Assembly: GCA_963747735.1 (NCBI GenBank)
Contig: CAVVGE010000008.1
Location: forward strand, 186,001-250,000
Source: AP-15 sp963747735
GTDB taxonomy: Bacteria; Pseudomonadota; Alphaproteobacteria; ATCC43930; CGMCC-115725
Length of the DNA: 64,000 nucleotides
Direction: 5' to 3'
Positions within the stretch are counted from its first letter, which is position 1; the number at the start of each line of letters is the position of its first letter. Made by a program: the position numbers and the translations under genes. This document shows positions 19,161 to 26,425 of the stretch, piece after piece. The notes beneath the pieces are model-generated. The model had not been told where the DNA came from and ran no database searches. It was given only the letters and a program-made list of their open reading frames with translations.

Positions 19161-19288
19161 CGACCCTCAAATGACATGTCGCGAGCCGCGCAACAAGCCC
19201 GGCTCGGGAGCCTGCCGCAGCCTCGGTAATCGATGATTAAAATCTTCTCCTCTGTGGCCTCAACAGATTGCTTGCAACCACTGGCGTG

Positions 19289-20698
19289 TCAAACCGAATA
19301 ATACATCTGGAATTCGACCGGGTGCGGGGTGTGCTCGAAGGTGTAGACCTCCTCCCATTTGAGCTCGATATAGGCCGCGATCTGGTCGCGGGTAAAGACG
19401 TCGCCTTTCAACAGGAAGCCGTGGTCGGCCTCCAATTCGCCGAGCGCCTCGCGCAGCGAGCCGCAGACGACCGGCACGTCCTTCAGCTCCTCGGGCGGCA
19501 AATCGTAGAGGTTCTTGTCGATCGGGTCGCCCGGATGAATGCGGTTCTGGATGCCGTCCAAGCCGGCCATCAGCATCGCGGCAAAGGCGAGATAGGGGTT
19601 GGCGGCGGGGTCGGGATAGCGCACCTCGACGCGCTTGGCCTTGGGGCTCGACACATAGGGGATGCGGCACGAGGCGGAGCGGTTGCGCGACGAATAGGCC
19701 AAGAGCACCGGCGCCTCGAAGCCGGGGATCAGGCGCTTGTAGCTGTTCGTCGTCGGGTTGGTGAAGGCGTTGATCGCCTTCGCGTGCCGGATGATCCCGC
19801 CGATGTAGTAGAGCGCCGTCTCCGACAGATCGGCATAGAGGTTGCCGGCGAAGACCGGGCGTTCGCCCTTCCATAAGGACTGGTGGGTGTGCATGCCCGA
19901 GCCGTTGTCGCCCATCACCGGCTTTGGCATGAAGGTCGCGGTCTTGCCGTATTGATGCGCGACGTTGTGCACGACGTATTTGTAGATTTGCATATTGTCG
20001 GCGGTGCGCACCAGCGTCGAATAGACAAAGCCGAGCTCGTTCTGGCTCGGCGCCACCTCGTGGTGATGCTTTTCGACCTCGAGCCCCATGTCGTGCATGA
20101 CCGACAGCATCTCGGCTCTGAGATCGCTCTGGCTGTCGACCGGCGGCACCGGGAAATAGCCGCCCTTCACTGGCGGGCGGTGGCCGCTGTTGCCGTCGGG
20201 AAATTCCTTGGCGGTGACGTAGGGGCCTTCGTCGCTGTCGATCTCGTACATCGCGCCGCTCATCGTCGCCTTGTAGCGCACGTCGTCGAACACGAAGAAC
20301 TCGGCCTCGGGGCCGAAATAGGCCTTGTCGCCGACACCGGTCGATAAGAGATGCTGCTCGGCCTTTTTGGCGGTCGAGCGCGGGTCGCGGGCGTAGGGCT
20401 GGCCGCTCGACGGCTCGTGCACGTCGCAGAACACGATCAGCGAGGTCTGCGCCGCGAACGGGTCGAGGACCGCGGTCGAGCAATCGGGCACCAGCATCAT
20501 GTCCAACTCGTTGATCGCCTTCCAGCCGGCGATCGACGAGCCGTCGAACATCACCCCTTCATTCAGGAAGTCGTCGGTGATGGTGCGCACGTGATGGGCC
20601 AGATGCTGCCATTTGCCGCGCGGGTCGGTGAAGCGGAAATCGACGTATTTGACGTCGTGCTCCTTGATCAGATCGAGCACCTTCTGGGTATCGGGCAT
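19289..20698 (-). CDS. glnA: Glutamine synthetase, type I
   Basis: 469 aa, full length. It makes glutamine from glutamate, ammonia and ATP. Visible family motifs are FDGSSIAGWKAINELDM near residue 50, the ATP-binding KPVMGDNGSGMHTHQSLWK, and NRSASCRIPY. The adenylylation tyrosine (Tyr398 in KNLYDLPPEE) indicates GlnE-type covalent control (GSI-beta). A good ribosome binding site (AAGGGAAG) precedes ATG 20698. It is the last gene of a leftward amtB-amtB-glnB-glnA block, 32 bp after the P-II gene. Confidence 0.96.
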   Translation of the reverse strand: MPDTQKVLDLIKEHDVKYVDFRFTDPRGKWQHLAHHVRTITDDFLNEGVMFDGSSIAGWKAINELDMMLVPDCSTAVLDPFAAQTSLIVFCDVHEPSSGQPYARDPRSTAKKAEQHLLSTGVGDKAYFGPEAEFFVFDDVRYKATMSGAMYEIDSDEGPYVTAKEFPDGNSGHRPPVKGGYFPVPPVDSQSDLRAEMLSVMHDMGLEVEKHHHEVAPSQNELGFVYSTLVRTADNMQIYKYVVHNVAHQYGKTATFMPKPVMGDNGSGMHTHQSLWKGERPVFAGNLYADLSETALYYIGGIIRHAKAINAFTNPTTNSYKRLIPGFEAPVLLAYSSRNRSASCRIPYVSSPKAKRVEVRYPDPAANPYLAFAAMLMAGLDGIQNRIHPGDPIDKNLYDLPPEELKDVPVVCGSLREALGELEADHGFLLKGDVFTRDQIAAYIELKWEEVYTFEHTPHPVEFQMYYSV

Positions 20699-20730
20699 TG
20701 CTGGCTTCCCTTGTTCGAAATGGGGGTGGG

Positions 20731-21069
20731 TCAGAGAGCGTCGGGGCCTTCTTCGCCGGTGCGGATGCGGATCGCCTGCTCGACCGGCAGCACGAAAATC
20801 TTGCCGTCGCCGATCTTGTCGGTGCGCGCAGCATCCTGGATCGCGTGCACCGCGCGCTCGGCAAGGGTGTCGTCGAGCACGACCTCGATTTTGATCTTGG
20901 GCAGGAAGTCGATCACGTACTCGGCGCCGCGATAGACTTCGGTATGCCCTTTCTGCCGGCCGAAGCCCTTGACCTCGCTGACGGTCATGCCGCTGACGCC
21001 GATCTCGTGCAGCGCGGTTTTGACCTCGTCGAGCTTGAACGGCTTGATGATCGCCTCGACTTTTTTCAT
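20731..21069 (-). CDS. glnB: Nitrogen regulatory protein P-II
   Basis: 112 aa, the usual length. The T-loop carries the uridylylation tyrosine at residue 51 (YRGAEYVIDFLPKIK), and the C-terminal signature GDGKIFVLPVEQAIRIRTGE is intact. It senses 2-oxoglutarate, ATP/ADP and GlnD-dependent uridylylation and controls GlnE, NtrB and ammonium channels. Linkage to glnA suggests glnB; linkage to two amtB genes is typical of glnK, so the paralogue name is uncertain. Confidence 0.93.
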   Translation of the reverse strand: MKKVEAIIKPFKLDEVKTALHEIGVSGMTVSEVKGFGRQKGHTEVYRGAEYVIDFLPKIKIEVVLDDTLAERAVHAIQDAARTDKIGDGKIFVLPVEQAIRIRTGEEGPDAL

Positions 21070-21114
21070 CGCCTCATTCCACCCGCGCGGCGCCCGGCCC
21101 GTCCGGCACCGCCG

Positions 21115-22440
21115 TCATTGTATCACTTCGCCGTGGATCGCGAGATCGAGACCTTCGCGCTCGGTGTCGGTATCGACGCGCAGCCCGATCGCCAGATCGA
21201 CCAGCTTTAGGAGGATCAGCGAGACGACCGCATCGTAGGCGACGGTGACGGCGATGCCGTAGAGCTGGACCAGGACCTGATGCGGGTTGCCGTCGATCAG
21301 CCCGCTCTTGCCGGCGCCGCCGACCCAGGCGACCGCCAGCACCCCGGTCAACAGCGCCCCGACGGCACCGCCCACACCATGCACGCCAAAGGCGTCGAGG
21401 CTGTCGTCATAGCCCATCACATGCTTCAAGCCGGTCGTCGCCCAATAGCACACGACCCCGGCGGCGACGCCGATGACGAGCGCCCCGCGCGGATCGACAA
21501 AGCCCGAGGCCGGGGTGATCGCAACCAGCCCCGCGACCGCGCCCGAGACGATGCCGAGGACGCTCGGCTTTCCCTTCTTCGCCCACTCGGCGAACATCCA
21601 GGCGAGTGCGGCGGTCGCGGCGGCGATCTGGGTCACCGCCATGGCCATGCCGGCATTGCCGTTGGCCGCGGTCGCCGAGCCGGCGTTGAAGCCGAACCAG
21701 CCGACCCACAAGAGCGACGCGCCGATCACGCTCAGCACCAGATTATGCGGCGCCATCGGCTCGCTGCCATAGCCGCGCCGCCGGCCCAGGACCAGCGCCG
21801 CCATCAGCCCGGCGACCCCGGAATTGATGTGGACCACGGTGCCGCCGGCGAAATCGAGCACGCCGGCGCCGTTGAGGAAACCGTCCGCACCCCACACCCA
21901 ATGCGCGATCGGGGCATAGACGAGGACGCTCCACAACCCGACGAACCATAACAGCGCCGAAAACTTCATGCGGTCGGCAAAGGCGCCGCAGATCAGCGCC
22001 GGGGTGATGATCGCGAAGGTCATCTGAAAGCACATATAGACCGATTCGGGGATGGTCTTGGCGAGGCCATTGACCGAATCGAGGGTCATGCCGACCAGCA
22101 GAAACCGGCTGGTGCCGCCGAGAAACGGCGTCCCTTCGGTAAAGGCGAAGCTGTAGCCGACAACCATCCACAGCACGGTGACAAGGCAGGTGACGGCAAA
22201 GCTCTGCATCACCGTCGCCAGCACGTTCTTTTTGCGGACCATGCCGCCGTAGAACAGGGCGACGCCGGGAATGGTCATCATCAGCACGAGGGCGGTCGAG
22301 GTCAGCATCCAGGCGGTGTCGCCGCTGTCGAGCTTTGGCGGCGCGGATCCGGGCGTCTGCGCCAGCGCCGACCCGGCCGCCAGCAATAAGGCCACAGCCG
22401 CGGCAAGCCCAAGTCGCGCGCAACGATGAAACGGTCTCAT
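21115..22440 (-). CDS. amtB: Ammonium transporter with signal peptide (copy 1)
   Basis: 441 aa from ATG 22440, chosen because a Shine-Dalgarno (AGGTAG) precedes it and it begins a classical signal peptide (LGLAAAVALLLAAGSALA). The open frame runs further back to 22533. Motifs: FYGGMVRKKN, CGAFADRMKF, DFAGGTVVHINSG, and GVHGVGGAVGALLTG with the pore-lining histidine. Eleven membrane segments are expected. It sits 45 bp upstream of the P-II gene, its usual gating partner. Confidence 0.93.
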   Translation of the reverse strand: MRPFHRCARLGLAAAVALLLAAGSALAQTPGSAPPKLDSGDTAWMLTSTALVLMMTIPGVALFYGGMVRKKNVLATVMQSFAVTCLVTVLWMVVGYSFAFTEGTPFLGGTSRFLLVGMTLDSVNGLAKTIPESVYMCFQMTFAIITPALICGAFADRMKFSALLWFVGLWSVLVYAPIAHWVWGADGFLNGAGVLDFAGGTVVHINSGVAGLMAALVLGRRRGYGSEPMAPHNLVLSVIGASLLWVGWFGFNAGSATAANGNAGMAMAVTQIAAATAALAWMFAEWAKKGKPSVLGIVSGAVAGLVAITPASGFVDPRGALVIGVAAGVVCYWATTGLKHVMGYDDSLDAFGVHGVGGAVGALLTGVLAVAWVGGAGKSGLIDGNPHQVLVQLYGIAVTVAYDAVVSLILLKLVDLAIGLRVDTDTEREGLDLAIHGEVIQ

Positions 22441-22442
22441 TT

Positions 22443-22474
22443 TTCTACCTTTTTTGGCCTCTACCTTTTTTGGT
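22443..22474 (-). promoter_or_regulatory. Duplicated Shine-Dalgarno tract before amtB
   Basis: On the coding strand the leader reads two tandem copies of CCAAAAAAGGTAGA, separated by a G, then AAA-ATG. The copy nearest the ATG is a functional-looking ribosome binding site; the second lies 16 nt further upstream. The A6 tracts make this a likely slippage duplication. Confidence 0.55.
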
Positions 22475-22539
22475 CGAACATTTCCGCCGGGCGGCGACTG
22501 CACGGCGTTCCTCACACGGCATTCCTCAAACAATCGGAC

Positions 22540-22564
22540 GGGGCCGGTCGCCGCGACCGGCCCC
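22540..22564. terminator. Perfect 11-bp hairpin between the two amtB genes
   Basis: GGGGCCGGTCG-CCG-CGACCGGCCCC. It lies 26 bp after the stop of the upstream amtB copy on the transcribed strand. No U-run follows, so it is either a weak terminator, an mRNA-stabilising structure or an attenuator between the genes. Confidence 0.5.
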
Positions 22565-22589
22565 TGCGCACCCCCCCGGGAGCGGCGGC

Positions 22590-23927
22590 CTAATCGGCGA
22601 CGGCGGGCACCTCCTCTCCGTCACCGAAATTGTAGGCGGTCTCGCCATGCACCGCATCGTCGCCGACGCGCAGGGTCGCCTCGTCCATGCGCAAGGCGAC
22701 GAAGACCGAGATCACCTTGAGGATGACGAAGGTGGCGACGATGTTGAGCACGATGATGAAGGCCGCAGCATAGACCTGCAGCAGGAGCTGGTGGGGGTTG
22801 CCGTAGAGCCAGCCGGTCCCGCTGACCCCCGGCGCGTCCTTCTCGGTGCCGATGTATTCGAGCATGTCGGGGCAGGCGAGGATGCCGGTCAAAAGGCCGC
22901 CCATCAAGCCGGCGACACCGTGGGTCGATAAGACGCTCAGCGTGTCGTCGACCTTGGCGAAGAGGGCGGTCTTCTGCACCTTGTTCATGAAGAACCACGG
23001 AATGATGCCGGCGCAGACGCCGATGACGATCGCACCCCAGCCGTTGACGTAGCCGGCCGCCGGGGTGATCCCGACGAGCCCGGCGATCATGCCGTTGACC
23101 GCACCCACGACCGACGGCTTGCCGTAGGCCCACGAGTCCATGATGGTCCACACGAGCAGCGCGACACAGGTGCACAGATTGGTGTTGAGGATCGCCGCCG
23201 AGGCGTCGGCATTGGCGAAATAGGGGTCGCCGCCGTTGAAGCCGTTCCAGCCGAGCCACAGGATGCCGGCGCCGGCCAATGCCATCAGGAGGCTGTTCGG
23301 CGGGAAATGGTCGCGGTCCTGCTGGATGCGCGGGCCGATCACCGCGGCGGCGACAAAGCCCGAGGTGCCGGCCGCGAGATGGATCACATAACCGCCGGAA
23401 AAGTCGAGCGCGCCCAATTGGCCGAGCCAGCCGCCGCCCCAGATGCTGAACGCGCCGACCGTATAGACGAAGGTCATCCAGATCGGCACGAAGATGATCC
23501 ACGCCTTGAAGCTCATCCGGCCGATCAGCGAGCCGGCCAGGATGATCACGGTGATCGCGGCGAAGACGAACTGAAAGAACATCATCGTCGCCATCGGGAA
23601 ACCTAGCGGCGGCATGCCCGACGCCGCAGCCGGAACCGTCGCCTGCCCGAGCATGAACGCGGCCGACAAGGCCGGCTTCGGCACCCCCCAGAACGGGAGC
23701 CACTGCTCGCCGAAGGACATGTTGTAGGCCCACAGCACCCAGACGACCATCACCGCGGCAAAGGCGTACATCGCCATGAATGCCGAGTTGACCGCCCATT
23801 TGCGTTTGACGATCCCGCCATAGAGGATCACCAAGCCCGGCACGCTTTGCAGGCCGACAAAGGTTGCGGCGGCCATTTGCCAAGCGTTGGAGCCGGTATC
23901 GAGCCATTTAGGCGATGGAACCAACAT
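22590..23927 (-). CDS. Ammonium transporter (copy 2)
   Basis: 445 aa from ATG 23927, supported by the Shine-Dalgarno AAGGGGCAGAG; an upstream frame to 23999 is probably not translated. It lacks a cleavable signal peptide and begins LVPSPKWLDTGSNAWQM. Family motifs: ILYGGIVKRKW, LIGRMSFKAW, DFSGGYVIHLAAG, and STHGVAGLMGGLLTG with the pore histidine. It is only distantly similar to the copy downstream, so this is not a recent duplication. It is the first gene of the nitrogen block and divergent from the gene at 24029. Confidence 0.92.
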   Translation of the reverse strand: MLVPSPKWLDTGSNAWQMAAATFVGLQSVPGLVILYGGIVKRKWAVNSAFMAMYAFAAVMVVWVLWAYNMSFGEQWLPFWGVPKPALSAAFMLGQATVPAAASGMPPLGFPMATMMFFQFVFAAITVIILAGSLIGRMSFKAWIIFVPIWMTFVYTVGAFSIWGGGWLGQLGALDFSGGYVIHLAAGTSGFVAAAVIGPRIQQDRDHFPPNSLLMALAGAGILWLGWNGFNGGDPYFANADASAAILNTNLCTCVALLVWTIMDSWAYGKPSVVGAVNGMIAGLVGITPAAGYVNGWGAIVIGVCAGIIPWFFMNKVQKTALFAKVDDTLSVLSTHGVAGLMGGLLTGILACPDMLEYIGTEKDAPGVSGTGWLYGNPHQLLLQVYAAAFIIVLNIVATFVILKVISVFVALRMDEATLRVGDDAVHGETAYNFGDGEEVPAVAD

Positions 23928-24028
23928 CTCTCTGCCCCTTGGTTGTCGTCGGGCCCGGCGTTCGAGCCGCACCCCTCCTTGGCGATGGCACGAGCGCATC
24001 CCCTCACAATTCCGTTAAGGCAAAATCC

Positions 24029-24349
24029 ATGCCTAAATCGAAGATGATTTTCCCGATCGCGGCGGGCTTGCTGCTGCTCGCTTTATCCGGCAGCGGCCGG
24101 GCGCAGGCAGCGCGGCTGCTGCACCTGCGCTGCACCAACCCGGTCAGCGGGACAAGCTGGCCGATTGTCATCGATCTCGACCACGGCCGCGTCGATGCGT
24201 TGGCGGCCACCGTCACCGATCGCTCGATCAGCTGGCACGATCCGAATCAGGGTTTTTTCGAGCTCGAGCGGTCAACCGGCAGCCTCGAATTCCGCAATGC
24301 GTCGAGCACCGGCGGCTATTTCCTGCATTATACGTGCCGGGCGGAATAA
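24029..24349 (+). CDS. Small exported hypothetical protein
   Basis: 106 aa. A signal peptide (MIFPIAAGLLLLALSGSGRAQA) is followed by an all-beta-looking domain with two cysteines (LHLRCTNP near the start, LHYTCRAE at the end) that could form one disulfide closing the fold. The start at ATG 24029 is set by an AAGG 8 nt upstream; the frame opens earlier. I do not recognise the family. It is transcribed divergently from the amtB block and lies 69 bp before the kinase gene. Confidence 0.65.
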   Translation: MPKSKMIFPIAAGLLLLALSGSGRAQAARLLHLRCTNPVSGTSWPIVIDLDHGRVDALAATVTDRSISWHDPNQGFFELERSTGSLEFRNASSTGGYFLHYTCRAE

Positions 24350-24418
24350 TCGGCATGGATCCTCTCTGCCCGAATTTTAGGCAATAGGCGATCTAACCGG
24401 CAGCAAGCAGGGGGAACG

Positions 24419-26125
24419 ATGGCCACATCCGAGGCGGGAATCGAGGCGCGCGCCGGCTTTGCCTCGAAAACCGGGCCACGGAAGGAAAACGAGGATTTTG
24501 CCGGCGCGCTTTATGGCGCGGAATTGCCGGAGCCGCGCCACGAGGTGGTGGCGGCGATTGCCGATGGGATCGGCGGCGCCAAGGGCGGCCGGATCGCCGC
24601 TGAAACTGCCGTGCGCGGCTTCCTCGATGGCTTTTGCGATCTGCCGCAGACGATGGAGGTGCAGCGGGCGGGAAGCCGCATCGTCAGCGCGCTCAACGGC
24701 TGGATCAATACCCAAGGCCGCCAAGACCCGGCGCTGGCCGGCATGGGCTGCACCTTTACCGCGGTGGTGCTGCGCGGCCGTGTGGCTCACCTGCTGCATG
24801 TCGGCGATACCCGTGCCTACCGGCTCAGCCGCGACCGCCTGACCTGCCTGACCGTCGATCATGTGCGCCAGGACGGCACCGGCCGCTCGCACACGCTGAA
24901 CCGAGCCTTGGGCGTCGAGGCCGAGGTGCGCCTCGACTACGCCAGCCAGCCGGTCGCATTGCACGACCGGTTCCTCCTATGCAGCGACGGCGTTCACGGA
25001 TTTCTGACCGACCCGGCGATCGCCGAAATCCTGCGCGACCGCTCGGCACCCGAGGACACCGCCGGTGCCCTGGTTGCGGCGGCACTCCAATCCGGCAGCA
25101 CCGACAATTGCACCGCTTTGGTGCTCGACGTCGTCGCTCTGCCGGTGGCAGGCTCGGCCGACATCAGCGCCGCGATCCTCCAGCTGCCCATTCTGCCGGC
25201 GCCGACCGACGGCGAGACGGTCGATGGCTTTGTCCTGAAGGCGCTGATCTCCGACGGCCGCTACACGCGCCTCTTCGCGGCCGAGGACGAGATCGAGGGC
25301 GGCACTGTCGCGCTGAAGTTCCCCAAGCCGCAGATTGCCAGCCTCGAGGCTTACCGTGCGGCCTTTGTGCGCGAGGCCTGGGTCGGCGCGCGGGTGCACA
25401 ATCCCGGGATCGGCCGCGTCATCGAATTGCCGCCCGGGCGCCAGACCCGTCTCTATACGGTCATGCCGCTCTATCAAGGCGAGCTGTTGGAGACACGACT
25501 CTCGCGCAGCCCGGCGCTCGGCTTGGAAGAAGGGCGCAACATCGCCGTCGGCCTCGCCCGCGCCGTGGCGGCGTTGCATCGCGCCGGCATAGTCCATCGC
25601 GACATCAAGCCGGACAATGTGATCCTCGAAGGCGGCGGCGCGTTGAAGCTGATCGATCTCGGCGTGGTGCGCGTGCCGGGGCTCGAAGAATTCCCGCCCG
25701 AGAACATCCCCGGCACCGCGGCCTACATGGCGCCGGAAATGCCGGCTGGCGAGCCCGGCAACGAGGCGACCGACATTTATGCGCTCGGCGTCACCCTCTA
25801 CCGCGCCTTCACCGGCGAATATCCCTACGCCAACCAGGACGCCACCAGCCCGCCGCGGCGCAGCCGGCCGATGGATTTTTCGACCTTGCGCCCGGACCTG
25901 CCGGCCTGGCTCCAGGCCGCGCTGGCGCGCGCGATCGCGGCTGATCCGGCGCAGCGCTTTCGCGACATGACCGAGTTCGCGCTCGCGCTCGAGGCCGGCC
26001 CGGCGCGCGCGCCCGATGCCGCCCCGCGGCCGCTGACGCTTTACGAGCGCTCCCCGCTCAGGGTCTGGCAAGCCATCGCCGCGCTGTTGGCGCTGGCCCT
26101 CCTCGCCGCGCTGCTGCTGCGCTGA
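24419..26125 (+). CDS. PP2C phosphatase-Ser/Thr kinase fusion, membrane-anchored
   Basis: 568 aa. Residues 1-230 form a PP2C domain with the metal-binding motifs RKENED, ADGIGGAKGG, GDTRAYR, CSDGVHGFL and STDNCTAL. Residues about 265-540 form a protein kinase: HRDIKPDNV (near 393) holds the catalytic Asp, and LIDLGVVR replaces the usual DFG by DLG. APEM closes the activation loop. A single C-terminal helix (AIAALLALALLAALLLR) anchors it with catalytic parts in the cytoplasm. This bifunctional architecture is known beside nitrate-assimilation genes; here it neighbours the amtB block and kdp. The substrate is unknown. Confidence 0.88.
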   Translation: MATSEAGIEARAGFASKTGPRKENEDFAGALYGAELPEPRHEVVAAIADGIGGAKGGRIAAETAVRGFLDGFCDLPQTMEVQRAGSRIVSALNGWINTQGRQDPALAGMGCTFTAVVLRGRVAHLLHVGDTRAYRLSRDRLTCLTVDHVRQDGTGRSHTLNRALGVEAEVRLDYASQPVALHDRFLLCSDGVHGFLTDPAIAEILRDRSAPEDTAGALVAAALQSGSTDNCTALVLDVVALPVAGSADISAAILQLPILPAPTDGETVDGFVLKALISDGRYTRLFAAEDEIEGGTVALKFPKPQIASLEAYRAAFVREAWVGARVHNPGIGRVIELPPGRQTRLYTVMPLYQGELLETRLSRSPALGLEEGRNIAVGLARAVAALHRAGIVHRDIKPDNVILEGGGALKLIDLGVVRVPGLEEFPPENIPGTAAYMAPEMPAGEPGNEATDIYALGVTLYRAFTGEYPYANQDATSPPRRSRPMDFSTLRPDLPAWLQAALARAIAADPAQRFRDMTEFALALEAGPARAPDAAPRPLTLYERSPLRVWQAIAALLALALLAALLLR

Positions 26126-26140
26126 GGGTGCCGCGGCATT

Positions 26141-26158
26141 TTTATGCCGCCCTTACGC
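26141..26158 (+). promoter_or_regulatory. Putative KdpE operator upstream of kdp
   Basis: TTTATGC-CGCC-CTTACGC: two half-sites whose starts are 11 bp apart, the same geometry as the E. coli kdpFABC operator (TTTATAC-TTTT-TTTACAC). A second box, ATCCGGCTCG-AAACTTAACG, begins at 26171, exactly 30 bp after the first half-site. The first start codon (26235) lies 77 bp after the operator. See the matching sites at 34585 and 36618. Confidence 0.65.
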
Positions 26159-26234
26159 GGCAGGGGACCGATCCGGCTCGAAACTTAACGCCCGGCCGTG
26201 CATTTGGTCGGCATCCGGTCGCGAGGTTCGTGCC

Positions 26235-26318
26235 GTGCTCGATATTCTGATGGTTGGCGCCGGCGCCGCGTTTTTCGCCCTCGCGATCCTCTATGGGCTT
26301 GCCTGCGAGAGGATGTGA
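26235..26318 (+). CDS. 27-aa membrane protein preceding kdpF
   Basis: A GTG start reads VLDILMVGAGAAFFALAILY, then GLACERM and stop. It is a single transmembrane helix with a short charged tail. Similar tiny ORFs precede kdpF in other alphaproteobacterial kdp operons as far as I recall. It lies 7 bp before the kdpF ATG and 77 bp after the KdpE-like operator, so it would be the first gene of the operon. It may stabilise the Kdp complex as KdpF does; this is inference. Confidence 0.6.
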   Translation: MLDILMVGAGAAFFALAILYGLACERM

Positions 26319-26325
26319 GACGGAG

Positions 26326-26415
26326 ATGGCGCTCGACTATGTCCTCGGCGCGATCGTAACGATCGCGATCGTGATCTATCTCGTCTACGCGCTGATCAAC
26401 CCCGAGCGGTTCTAG
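26326..26415 (+). CDS. kdpF: KdpF subunit of K+-transporting ATPase
   Basis: 29 aa: MALDYVLGAIVTIAIVIYLV, then YALINPERF and stop. It has the single helix and the conserved Y-x-L-x-x-P-E-x-F ending of KdpF, which stabilises the KdpFABC complex in the inner membrane. A GGAG Shine-Dalgarno lies close before the ATG. The stop is 10 bp before kdpA. Confidence 0.88.
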   Translation: MALDYVLGAIVTIAIVIYLVYALINPERF

Positions 26416-26425
26416 GGGAGCCGCG

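Noticed and set aside
23928..24028. Sigma-54 promoter upstream of amtB (TGGCACG at about 23987)
   Set aside because: The GG element is not followed by a GC element at the required distance, and it is on the strand of the divergent gene.
26130..26160. Terminator hairpin after the kinase gene
   Set aside because: GCCGC/GCGGC segments can pair, but there is no following T-run; the segment is better explained as the KdpE-like operator.
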